Below, piece by piece: positions 6,888 to 15,900 of a DNA stretch of 30,007 bases (its first letter is position 1; each line of letters starts with the position of its first letter). Location of the stretch: NCBI GenBank assembly GCA_910578765.1, contig CAJTRW010000012.1:1-30007 (forward strand), written 5' to 3'. The notes under the pieces were generated by a model that had not been told where the DNA came from, did no database searches, and saw nothing but the letters and a program-made list of their open reading frames with translations. Origin of the DNA: an uncultured Christensenella sp. (lineage in GTDB: Bacteria > Bacillota > Clostridia > Christensenellales > Borkfalkiaceae). Made by a program: the position numbers and the translations under genes.

Positions 6888-8195
6888 CTATTTTCCCACG
6901 CAGAATTTTTCGAATACTGTATTTATTATCTGCTCGCTTGCGGTTTCACCCGTTATTTCACCCAGAGCGTCCCAAGCGTCCTTTAAATCCACCGCAATCA
7001 AGTCCTGCGTAATAATGCCCGCATTGTCCGCCGCGGAGCGGAGCGACTGCACCGCCCTCAAAAGCGCCCCGTAATGGCGGCGTTCTATTATAAAAACCTT
7101 GTCAAGCGAAGTTTCTCCCACCGCTTTGCCGGCTATAAGATTTTTAAGGCCTTCCAATCCCTCGCCCGTCGCCGCCGATACCTGCGCGTCAAAGCGTTTC
7201 GCCGACCTTTTTAAATCGCATTTGTTGAAAACCCGTAAAATTTCGCCGTTCGCGTCCGACAAATCGACTTCGCCGCGCCCGTCGTCCACGGAAAGAACTA
7301 TATCTGCCGAACGGAGAATACTTTTGGCTCGCTCTATCCCCATGCTTTCCACCGCACCCGAATTTTCACGTATGCCCGCGGTGTCGAAGAAAGAAAATTT
7401 TATTCCGTCTATCAGCAAGTCGCCTTCCACGGCGTCGCGCGTAGTCCCTTCCTCGTCGGAAACGATTGCCTTTTCACACCCCAAAAGCGCGTTTAAAAGA
7501 GAGCTTTTCCCTACGTTGGGTCTTCCGCATATGGCGACGGTCACGCCGTCCTTAACACGCTTGCCCGCGCCGTACGTGGAGGCAAGGCGTTCTATTTTGT
7601 CCGCAATTTCCGCTATCGCCGCGGCGTTAACCGCCGCGTTGAAGCCGCCGGCGTCCTCCTCGGGATAATCGATATCGACGGAAACCGCGGCAAGCACGTC
7701 TTTTAGCGCGTCCTGCAAACTCTTGATTTCTGCGGAGAGCTTTTCGTTATAAAGCATTTCGCCAGCGCGCACGGAAGCAAGACTTTCCGCGTTTATCATA
7801 TCTATCATGCCTTCCGCCGACGAAAGCGAAAGCTTTCCGTTTAAAAAAGCACGTTTTGTGAACTCGCCTTTTTCAGCCGCTCGCGCGCCCAGACTAAGCG
7901 TTTTTGCAAGTATTCCGCGCGCGATAGCAACACCGCCGTGACAGTGAAGTTCAACCACGTCCTCGCCCGTAAAAGACTTCGGCGCCCTGAAATACACGCA
8001 CATGCCGTAGTCTGTAAATCCTTCGCCCGAAATTTTACCCGTATACATGCGGTAAGGCGAAAAGTCGGCAACGGCTGTCTTGCCGTCCGGTGCGAACATG
8101 CGCGAAGCCAAGCTTAAAGCGCCCTCGCCGCTGAGTCTTATTATCGCCACACCCCCTGTACCAGCAGCTGTGGAAATTGCGGAAATTACGTCCAT
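6888..8195 (-). CDS. mnmE: tRNA modification GTPase MnmE
   Basis: With MnmG, MnmE modifies the wobble uridine of several tRNAs (5-carboxymethylaminomethyl or related groups). The protein begins MDVISAISTAAGTGGVAIIR, the typical formyl-tetrahydrofolate-binding N-terminus. The inserted G domain has the P-loop GRPNVGKSS near residue 220, EGTTRD (switch), DTAG and NKCD, and the chain ends FCVGK, a version of the conserved C-x-G-K with its catalytic cysteine. The reading frame extends to 8246, but the ATG at 8195 matches the family start and has AGGTG five bases upstream. About 435 residues from this start is near the family size. It heads the long minus-strand run; mnmG is not in the window. Confidence 0.95.
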   Translation of the reverse strand: MDVISAISTAAGTGGVAIIRLSGEGALSLASRMFAPDGKTAVADFSPYRMYTGKISGEGFTDYGMCVYFRAPKSFTGEDVVELHCHGGVAIARGILAKTLSLGARAAEKGEFTKRAFLNGKLSLSSAEGMIDMINAESLASVRAGEMLYNEKLSAEIKSLQDALKDVLAAVSVDIDYPEEDAGGFNAAVNAAAIAEIADKIERLASTYGAGKRVKDGVTVAICGRPNVGKSSLLNALLGCEKAIVSDEEGTTRDAVEGDLLIDGIKFSFFDTAGIRENSGAVESMGIERAKSILRSADIVLSVDDGRGEVDLSDANGEILRVFNKCDLKRSAKRFDAQVSAATGEGLEGLKNLIAGKAVGETSLDKVFIIERRHYGALLRAVQSLRSAADNAGIITQDLIAVDLKDAWDALGEITGETASEQIINTVFEKFCVGK

Positions 8196-8265
8196 ACGAC
8201 ACCTGTTATAATTTATACTTATACCTTTTTTACAAAAGTATAACACCGTATTTTTTTTAATGCAA

Positions 8266-8290
8266 CAAAAAAGCGCGCCGCAGCGCGCCT
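8266..8290 (-). terminator. Rho-independent terminator after the 8294-9148 gene
   Basis: GCGCGC (8273-8278) pairs with GCGCGC (8283-8288) around CGCA. On the minus strand the stem is followed by TTTTTTG. It lies directly after the stop codon of the membrane protein gene and separates it from mnmE. Confidence 0.8.
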
Positions 8291-8293
8291 GTT

Positions 8294-9148
8294 TTAATTT
8301 TTATCGTCGAATTCGTCGAAAGGCGAAGCACCTTGGTTGCCGCTTTCGCCGCCGTCCGAACCGAAACCCGAAAAAGGGTCGTCGGGCGGTGTACGGCCCG
8401 CGCCGCCGTCCGGGGGCGGGTTGTCGTAAGGATTTCTGTTATAGGGGTTTCCGTTATAAGGATTATTGTAATTTTGCTGCTGTTGATACTGTTGATACAT
8501 CGCGTACTGACGCGCTTGCTCGTTCCTGAGAAAATCTCTGTAATTTATGCCCTTGTTGTTGCGGACGACGAAAAACAGTATTCCCTGAATGGGAAAGAGT
8601 ATACTCGTGACCGAAAACAGCACGTAACGGCGGCATGCATAGGTCTGGAAGAAACAGATTAAAAGACAAATTTTCAGAATACGGAAGGCAAGGTCGGCAA
8701 GGTTGAGATAAGTGTCGAAATTATTGTATATCCAAGCCGCCCAGGCGAGATTTGCGGGGGCGTTTTCCGCCGTCCAAATTTGCAATTTGCCGTAGCCGAG
8801 GTCGCGGTAACTTTCCACTATATAATCCGAAACAAGGTCACCGGCGACAAAGCTTAAAACATACAAGCCGACAAGGACGAACTCTACGGCGGCGACCGCT
8901 ATCGCAAGTCCCTTTGTATTCAAGCGGTAAAACCTGTTTTTCTGCGCGCAAACGCCTATATAGTATGTGTTCAGGAAAGGAACGAAAGCCATCCATTTCT
9001 GTTTATACCCTTCGCGCGAAGCGATAATAAACAGAGCGACCGCCTGAAACACGAATACGATTGCGAAACAAAGCCCGCCGACAAGCAATATTGCCCACAG
9101 CGTGTTTGTAAAATACGACGCAACCGCAGCATATTCGAAAAAGTCCAT
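8294..9148 (-). CDS. Multipass membrane protein with Asn/Gln/Pro-rich tail
   Basis: I do not recognise this 284-residue protein. Residues 1-200 contain about four to five hydrophobic helices (for example LWAILLVGGLCFAIVFVFQA, a segment near 75-100, and two near 160-195). A short FVPFLNTYYIG segment between the first helices resembles small membrane proteins that sense or organise the envelope. The C-terminal 75 residues are low complexity: YQQYQQQQNYNN, several NPY repeats, then a Gly/Pro/Asp-rich acidic end (DEFDDKN). Such a tail is probably disordered. GGGAG six bases before the ATG at 9148 supports the start. A terminator follows immediately. It may be cotranscribed with truA, 77 bases upstream, although that gap holds TATAAT-like sequences that could be a promoter. 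Confidence 0.8.
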   Translation of the reverse strand: MDFFEYAAVASYFTNTLWAILLVGGLCFAIVFVFQAVALFIIASREGYKQKWMAFVPFLNTYYIGVCAQKNRFYRLNTKGLAIAVAAVEFVLVGLYVLSFVAGDLVSDYIVESYRDLGYGKLQIWTAENAPANLAWAAWIYNNFDTYLNLADLAFRILKICLLICFFQTYACRRYVLFSVTSILFPIQGILFFVVRNNKGINYRDFLRNEQARQYAMYQQYQQQQNYNNPYNGNPYNRNPYDNPPPDGGAGRTPPDDPFSGFGSDGGESGNQGASPFDEFDDKN

Positions 9149-9225
9149 AAAATCTCCCTTATTCTTCGTACTATAATTATATTATCGATAAATGGAAAAA
9201 ATAAAATCGCTTTGTGAAAATTATG

Positions 9226-9984
9226 TTAAAAAAGCACGGTACCGTAGTCTACGCTTTCCAAAACGAGTCCCTTTGCGGGCATTGTTTTTCCGACGGCGTC
9301 CCTGTCGCCCTCGCGCAAGGAGCGCAAAATGCGCCCCTCGTCTATAATATCCGAGGCATAAAAAAGCATAGTGCCGACAAGCGTGCGCACCATATTGTAT
9401 AAAAAGCCGTTGCCCGTCACTCTTATTTCTACGTCGGTTTCGTTGCCGTCCGCGCGCACGTCTACGTTTACGGAATAAATCCGCCTTACGGTAGTCTTGA
9501 CGGAGGAACCCGAGGAACAGTAAGCTTTAAAATCGTGCTCGCCCTCGAAAAAAGCCGCTGATTGCGCAAGCTTTCCGTAATCCAAGCCGTTATTAATCCT
9601 TACGGCGTACCTTTCCTTTAAAGGATTGGGATAACGCGAAGAATACAGACGGTAAAGATAGGTTTTCCGCTTTGCGGAGGACTGCGCGTCGAAGCCGTCA
9701 GGCGCCGCAGCCGAAGCGAGAACGCTTATGTCTTGCGGCAAAACCGTGTTAAGCGCGTCGGCAATTTTTTCGGGAGGGATTGTCGTCATTGCGTCGAAAT
9801 GGCAAATTTGCCCCGCCGCATGCACGCCCGCGTCCGTGCGTCCGCTCGCCTTTACCGTAACGCCGCCGCCAATTACGTTATTTAACGCTTGTGTAAGCTT
9901 TTCCTGAACGGTGACGGAATTGTTTTGAATTTGCCAGCCGCCGTAAGCGGTTCCGTCGTAGGCAACTTTAATCACGTAGCGCAT
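9226..9984 (-). CDS. truA: tRNA pseudouridine synthase A
   Basis: TruA converts uridines 38-40 in the anticodon stem-loop to pseudouridine. The 252-residue length is normal. The N-terminal YDGTAYGGWQIQ and the catalytic motif SGRTDAGVHA, with nucleophilic Asp51, are both intact, and the C-terminal FLYNMVRTLVG segment is present. The ATG at 9984 starts two bases after the ecfT stop, with AGGATAAG upstream inside ecfT. The ecfA-ecfT-truA order is widespread in Bacillota; the ribosomal genes rplM and rpsI that often follow are absent here. Confidence 0.96.
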   Translation of the reverse strand: MRYVIKVAYDGTAYGGWQIQNNSVTVQEKLTQALNNVIGGGVTVKASGRTDAGVHAAGQICHFDAMTTIPPEKIADALNTVLPQDISVLASAAAPDGFDAQSSAKRKTYLYRLYSSRYPNPLKERYAVRINNGLDYGKLAQSAAFFEGEHDFKAYCSSGSSVKTTVRRIYSVNVDVRADGNETDVEIRVTGNGFLYNMVRTLVGTMLFYASDIIDEGRILRSLREGDRDAVGKTMPAKGLVLESVDYGTVLF

Positions 9985-9986
9985 TG

Positions 9987-10832
9987 TCAGCTTATCCTGA
10001 TAAATTCGTATGCCGACGGCCAGATTTGCGCCGCATACACGTTAAACAGCACTACGCCGGTAATGAGCGCGGCGAAAAGCAAAAAGCAAATAAGATCGCG
10101 CCAGCCGAATTTGAGTTTTTTGTACTTCGTTCTGTTTTTTGAACCCGAGTAACAGCGCGCGTCCATGGCGTCGCCAAGCTCCTCCGCGCGGCGGAAAGCG
10201 CTTATAAGCAGAGGAATAAGTATCGGCACGACCGCTTTTATCCTCTTGAAAACGTTGCCGCTTTCAAAGTCCGCTCCCCTCGCTTTATGTGCGGAAATAA
10301 TGCGGTTGGTTTCGTCTATAAGCGTGGGGATAAACCTTAAAGCTATGGACATGATAAGCGCAAGCTCGTGCACGGGGAAACGCACCCATTTGAGCGGGGT
10401 TAAAAGATTTTCTATTCCGTCGGTAAGCTCGACAGGCGTAGTAGTCAGCGTTAACAGCGCCGAACCCATTACAAGAAAGAAAAGTCTTAATACGAAAAAT
10501 ACGGTAAAAATTATACCTTCACGGTAAATTTTTATAATCCACCAGTGCGCAAGCAAATGCTCGCCGCCGTGAAAAAACAGATTAAGCACCGCGGTAAAGA
10601 CAAGCAGAACCACCACCGCTTTTACCGAGCGGAGCACGCTGCCGAGCGGCACGCGCGAGGCTATAACCGTCGCTACGAGAACCACGAAACAAAGCGCAAG
10701 CCCGTAAAAGTTTTTAGCCAGAAATAACGCCACTATATACGCTATCAGCGCGAGAAGCTTAATCCTAGGGTCGGCTTTGTGGACGAATGATTTTACCGGA
10801 TAATACTGACCGAAAGTTACGTCGTTAAGCAT
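9987..10832 (-). CDS. ecfT: ECF transporter transmembrane subunit EcfT
   Basis: EcfT is the membrane scaffold that couples ATP hydrolysis by EcfA to exchangeable substrate-binding S components (vitamins, metals). The 281 residues contain the usual start (GQYYPVKSFVHKADPRIKLL), about five or six membrane helices, and a cytoplasmic helical region with ARGADFESGNVFKR, the kind of Ala-Arg-Gly coupling motif that docks on the ATPases. The ATG at 10832 overlaps the end of the ecfA gene by eight bases and has GGAGGGA upstream. No S component is encoded nearby, so this is a shared (group II) module serving several S proteins elsewhere. Confidence 0.95.
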   Translation of the reverse strand: MLNDVTFGQYYPVKSFVHKADPRIKLLALIAYIVALFLAKNFYGLALCFVVLVATVIASRVPLGSVLRSVKAVVVLLVFTAVLNLFFHGGEHLLAHWWIIKIYREGIIFTVFFVLRLFFLVMGSALLTLTTTPVELTDGIENLLTPLKWVRFPVHELALIMSIALRFIPTLIDETNRIISAHKARGADFESGNVFKRIKAVVPILIPLLISAFRRAEELGDAMDARCYSGSKNRTKYKKLKFGWRDLICFLLFAALITGVVLFNVYAAQIWPSAYEFIRIS

Positions 10833-12714
10833 TTGACTTCCCTCCGAAAATTCCGGTAATGACCGAAGCGAATTTTTCGGGTTCGCACACGCCTTCTATT
10901 TCTATGCCGTATTTTTCAAGCCCGCGGCAGATTTTGACGGCGAGAGGAACGTCCAGCCCGAGAGATAGAAGCTTGTCATGCTTTGCGAAAAGTCTGTCGG
11001 GCTTATCGCACATTACGACCTCTCCGTCGGCTATGACTGCGGCGCGGGTACAATTTTCCGCAACCTCGTCCATATCGTGAGAAACTATTATAACCGTTTT
11101 GCACCACTCACGGTGAAGCTTGTGCAACAGCTCCATAATTTCCTTTTTGCCGAGGGGGTCGAGTCCCGCCGCAGGCTCGTCCAGAATAAGTATCCCGGGG
11201 CGGGTAACTATTACACCCGCAATGGCGACGCGCCTTTTTTGACCGCCCGATAAATCGAAGGGGGACTTGTCCTTTACCTCGTTATAATCCAGCCCGACCA
11301 TCTCTATACTGTCGCGGACGGCTTTTTCGATTTCCTCTTTGCCGAGATTTTTATTGAAATTTTTAAGCCCGAAAGCAACGTCCGCGAAAACCGTTTCCGC
11401 AAAAAGCTGATACTCCGGATATTGGAAAACCATGCCGACGCTTGCGCGCAGGGATTTAAAATCGCACTTTTTACTGCTTAAATCGAATTGACCGACAGTA
11501 ATTTCGGGCAACTCGGGCGCGGGGCTTCCCTTTTTTACGCGTTTTTTACGGTAACGCTTGCCTGCCTGCGGAAGCTTTATAAGCGCGTTTAGATGCTGTA
11601 CAAGCGTCGATTTGCCGCTTCCCGTATGACCTATAATCCCGAAGAATTCACCTTCGCCGATATGAAGATTGACGCCCTTCAACGCCTTTGTCGCAAAAGG
11701 CGATTTTTTGGAATAGGTGAACGTCAGGTTTTTTATATCGATATCCCAGTCGTGCGGCGTTTCCGATTCATTGGGATTATCTTCGTTCGATAGTGCGCTA
11801 AACGACGCGCCGGCAGGCAATTTGCGCGAAATTTCTTCGGCAAGCTCGTCGGAGCGGAGAACGGACTTTATGTCCATGCCCGCCGAATTGAGCGCGCCGA
11901 TAATCCCGCTTATGCGCGGCAGACAAAGGTTGTACGCTTCCAGCTTATCGCCGCTTTCGAAAATTTCTTCCGGAGTGCCGGAAAGAACTATTTCACCGCG
12001 GTTCATCACTATGGTGCGGTCGGCAAGCAAAGCTTCTTCCATGAAATGAGTAATCAAAATCACGGTCATATGCTCGCGCTTGTTGAGGTTGCGGACTACT
12101 TCTATGACCTCGCGCCTGCCCTTGGGGTCGAGCATGGCGGTGGATTCGTCCAAAATTATAATTTCGGGCTTGATGGCAAGCACGCCCGCAACGGCTATGC
12201 GCTGCTTCTGTCCCCCCGAAAGACGCGCAGGCGTGGCATGGCGGTACTCCTCCATGCCGACCGCCTTCAACGCCCAGTCTATTCTTCTACCTATTTCTTC
12301 CCTTTCGATGCCTATGTTTTCGGGTCCGAAAGCCACGTCGTCCTCTACAATAGAAGCAACAGTCTGATTGTCTGGATTTTGAAACACAACGCCGACGCGG
12401 GTCCTTACGTCCCTCGCGCTTTTGGCTAATACAGACCCGTTGTTCTGACCGGAAACACTTTCCTCAGACTCGGGTTTATCTTCGGTCAAATTATATCCGA
12501 AAACGCAAACTTTGCCGCTTTCGGCTGTTAAAAGTCCGTTGACAAGCCTTGCCAACGTAGACTTACCGCTGCCGTTATGACCGATAACGGACAGAAATTC
12601 ACCGCGGCGCACGGTTAAGCTTACGCCGTTAAGCGCATATACGCCCTGCGCGCCGGGGTATGAAAATTTTACGTTTTCAAATGAAATTACGTTTTCAGAG
12701 GTTTCTTCCGACAT
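10825..12714 (-). CDS. ecfA: Fused ECF transporter ATPases EcfA1-EcfA2
   Basis: This 629-residue protein holds both ATPase subunits of an ECF vitamin transporter in one chain; most Bacillota have two genes. The first half has Walker A GHNGSGKST (45-53), signature LSGGQKQR (about 163) and Walker B with LDESTAMLDP, typical of EcfA1. A linker of about 30 residues (around 295-325) follows. The second half has Walker A GHTGSGKST (about 361), LSGGQKRR (about 485) and LDEPAAGLDP, typical of EcfA2. It also has a basic insert (YRKKRVKKG) between Walker A and the Q-loop. All catalytic motifs are intact in both halves, and the frame is continuous, so this is a true fusion and not a broken gene. It heads an operon with ecfT and truA, driven by the promoter at 12744-12772. 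Confidence 0.95.
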   Translation of the reverse strand: MSEETSENVISFENVKFSYPGAQGVYALNGVSLTVRRGEFLSVIGHNGSGKSTLARLVNGLLTAESGKVCVFGYNLTEDKPESEESVSGQNNGSVLAKSARDVRTRVGVVFQNPDNQTVASIVEDDVAFGPENIGIEREEIGRRIDWALKAVGMEEYRHATPARLSGGQKQRIAVAGVLAIKPEIIILDESTAMLDPKGRREVIEVVRNLNKREHMTVILITHFMEEALLADRTIVMNRGEIVLSGTPEEIFESGDKLEAYNLCLPRISGIIGALNSAGMDIKSVLRSDELAEEISRKLPAGASFSALSNEDNPNESETPHDWDIDIKNLTFTYSKKSPFATKALKGVNLHIGEGEFFGIIGHTGSGKSTLVQHLNALIKLPQAGKRYRKKRVKKGSPAPELPEITVGQFDLSSKKCDFKSLRASVGMVFQYPEYQLFAETVFADVAFGLKNFNKNLGKEEIEKAVRDSIEMVGLDYNEVKDKSPFDLSGGQKRRVAIAGVIVTRPGILILDEPAAGLDPLGKKEIMELLHKLHREWCKTVIIVSHDMDEVAENCTRAAVIADGEVVMCDKPDRLFAKHDKLLSLGLDVPLAVKICRGLEKYGIEIEGVCEPEKFASVITGIFGGKSNA

Positions 12715-12743
12715 ATTGTTACCTGAAAAATTATATCTTTTGA

Positions 12744-12772
12744 ATTATAACATTAAATTAAGCTTTTAACAA
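12744..12772 (-). promoter_or_regulatory. Sigma-A promoter of ecfA-ecfT-truA
   Basis: On the minus strand TTGTTA (12767-12772), a 17-base spacer and TATAAT (12744-12749) precede the ecfA start at 12714 by about 30 bases. A second TATAAT-like box lies slightly closer to the gene but lacks a matching -35. The region 12715-12981 is the divergent control region between ecfA and the PFOR gene. Confidence 0.75.
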
Positions 12773-12888
12773 CAAATTGAATGCGGTTAAAAATGATAAA
12801 CGCGTAAAATTTTTTAACGTTGCGCCGCCGACGGGCTTTTTATATTATATAATTGTATAAAAATGACCCAATAATCCCTTGTTGAGTA

Positions 12889-12917
12889 TTGACATTTATT
12901 TTTTTTTGAATTATAAT
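12889..12917 (+). promoter_or_regulatory. Consensus sigma-A promoter of the PFOR gene
   Basis: TTGACA (12889-12894), a 17-base spacer and TATAAT (12912-12917) match the consensus exactly. The start codon at 12982 gives a leader of about 58 bases. Together with a GGAGG ribosome binding site (12970-12974) this predicts very strong expression, as expected for a central fermentative enzyme. Confidence 0.92.
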
Positions 12918-12981
12918 TAAACGAGTGCAAATAATTTGCAAAATATGTTAAAAATCAAAATTGTTAATCGGAGGTTTTTTA

Positions 12982-15900
12982 ATGAAAAAATTGACTATCG
13001 ACGGTAATACCGCCGCGAGCCATGTTGCGTATGCTTTTTCTGAAGTAGCGGCGATTTATCCCATTACCCCCTCATCCCCTATGGCGGAAGTTGCGGACGA
13101 ATGGGCGACCGCCGGCAGAACCAACATGTGGGGTCAGAAGGTAAGAATTGCGGAAATGCAGTCCGAAGGCGGCGCCGCGGGCGCGGTTCACGGTTCGCTT
13201 TGCGCGGGCGCGCTTACGAGCACGTACACCGCATCGCAGGGACTTCTTCTCATGATTCCCAACATGTACAAGATATCGGGCGAGCTTATGCCCATGGTAA
13301 TGCACGTTTCGGCGCGCGCGCTGGCTGCGCACTCGCTGAACATTTTCGGCGACCATGCGGACGTAATGGCTTGCCGCCAGACGGGCTTTGCAATGCTTTG
13401 CGACGGCTCCGTTCAGGAAGTAATGGATTTAGCTCTTGTCGCGCATCTTTCCACGCTTAAAGCTAAGGTTCCTTTCATCAACTTCTTCGACGGTTTCAGG
13501 ACAAGCCACGAGGTTGCAAAGATAGACGTCTGGGACGAAACCGACGATTATGCTGAAATAAGGGCGATTTGCGAAGAAGCGGGTACCGCCGCAGACATAG
13601 CGGACTTCAAATCCCGTTCATTAAACCCCGAGCATCCCATTCAGAAAGGCACCGCGCAGAACGGCGATACCTATTTCCAGAACAGAGAAACGGCGAACAG
13701 CTATTATGAAGCTACACCCGCTATTGTGCAGAAAATGATGGATCTCGTATCCAAGCACACCAACGGCAGAAAATACCACCTGTTCGACTACGTGGGCGAC
13801 CCCAAAGCGCAGGAAGTTATAGTATGTATGGGCTCCGGTTGCGAAACCATCGAAGAGTCGATAAACAAACTCAACGCCCAGGGCAAAAAATACGGACTTA
13901 TAAAAGTACGTCTTTACAGACCTTTCGTCGCGGACGCATTCATTGCGGCTATACCCAAAACCTGTAAGAAAATTGCCGTTCTCGACAGGACGAAGGAACC
14001 CGGCTCTCTCGGCGAGCCTCTCTACCTCGACGTATGTTCCGCTCTTTTGGAAAAGGGCGTTACCGACGTTAAGGTCGTAGGCGGCAGATACGGACTCGGC
14101 TCCAAAGAGTTCACTCCCTCCATGGTACTTGCCGTATATAAAAACCTCGAACTTAAGGCACCCAAAAACCACTTTACAATCGGTATTTACGAGGACGTTA
14201 CGAATACTTCGCTTGACTTCTCCGAAAAGTTCGACGCGGCCCCCGCAGGTTCGACAAGCTGTAAATTCTACGGACTCGGCTCCGACGGTACCGTAGGCGC
14301 AAATAAAAACTCCATTAAAATAATAGGCGACCATACGGACAAGCATGCGCAGGCATACTTCTTCTACGATTCCAAAAAATCAGGCGGTATTACCGTATCG
14401 CACCTGCGCTTCGGCGATACGCCCATTCAATCCGAATATTTGATTGACAGCGCGGACTTCGTACAGTGCTCTAACCCCTCGTACGTAACGCGCTACGACA
14501 TGACCGGCGATATCAAAGACGGCGGAACCTTGCTTATAAACACCAACGCCACCACGGTTGAAGCTTTGGAAGAATTCCTTCCCGCAAAGGTTAAGCAGGA
14601 TATAGCTAAAAAGCACATAAACCTGTACGTTATCGACGCAATAAAAATTGCGGCTGATTTGGGACTGCGCGGCAGAACAAACACCATTTTACAGTCCGCT
14701 TTCTTCCGCGTTAATCCCCAGATTATGCCCTACGACCAAGCCATAGAATACATGAAATATATGGCTAAAAAGTCATTCGGCAGAAAGGGCGACGCGGTTG
14801 TTCAGATGAACTATAACGCGATTGACTCCGCCGCGGGCGACAACCTTATAAAGATAGACGTTCCCGCTGCCTGGGCTAACGCGACGACGGGCGCCGAAAT
14901 GATAAAAGGTCATGCGGACAAGTACTATCAGGAAATAATCAAGCCTATCCTCTATCTCGAAGGCGACAAACTCAAATCTTCGCAGTTCAACGCGGACGGA
15001 CACGTTCCCACCGGCACGACGAAGTACGAAAAACGCGGAGTTGCGGTTCTCGTTCCCGAAATTTTAGTGGATAAATGCATCCAGTGCGGAACCTGCTCCT
15101 TCGTATGCCCCCACGCATGCCTGCGCCCCGCGCTTATCAAGAGCGGTGAAAACAAACCCGCTACGCTTACTTCAAAGGCGGCAATCGGTCTTGCCGGTTA
15201 CGAGTACAAGATGCAGGTTTCTCCCCTTGACTGTATGGGTTGCGGCGTTTGCGCGACGGTCTGCCCCGTAAAAGACGGCGGAGCAATCAAGATGATACCG
15301 CTTGCGGAATCGCTTGAAAAGGGCGAAGATAAAAACTGGGAATACGCTGTGGATCTTCCCGAAGTTGACACGTCCAAATTCAAGAAAGACACCGTTAAGG
15401 GCTGCCAGTTTGCAACGCCCCTGTTCGAGTTCTCGGGCGCGTGCGCGGGCTGCGGCGAAACGCCTTACGTAAAGGTCGTTACACAGCTTTTCGGCGAGGA
15501 CATGGTTATCGCCAACGCGACGGGCTGCTCCTCAATTTACGGCGGTTCTTCCCCCACATGCCCCTACACGACCAATAAAAACGGTCACGGACCCGCTTGG
15601 GCGAACTCTCTGTTCGAGGACAATGCCGAATTCGGTTACGGCATGAACCTTGCTTATAACGCCAGAAGGAACGCCGTAAAGGCGAAGGTTGAAAAGCTTG
15701 CTACCCTTTGGAGCGGCGAAGGCAAAAAGCTTTGCGAACAGTATCTCAAAGCGTTTGAAGACAGAGAACCCTCCAAAAAAGCGAGCGCGGAACTTCTTGC
15801 CGCGCTGGAAGGTTGCAATAATTGCGGGTGCGAGGCGGACGCGCTCGTTAAAGAAATTATTGCCGACAAAGACTGCCTTGCAAAGAAATCCATTTGGATC

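Noticed and set aside
12750..12772. Rex-type redox operator near TTGTTAA
   Set aside because: Only one half-site (TTGTTAA) fits; the second half reads TTAATTT, so the match is explained by the promoter -35.
13621..14346. 241-codon minus-strand frame
   Set aside because: It is the shadow of the PFOR gene, whose motifs are unmistakable.
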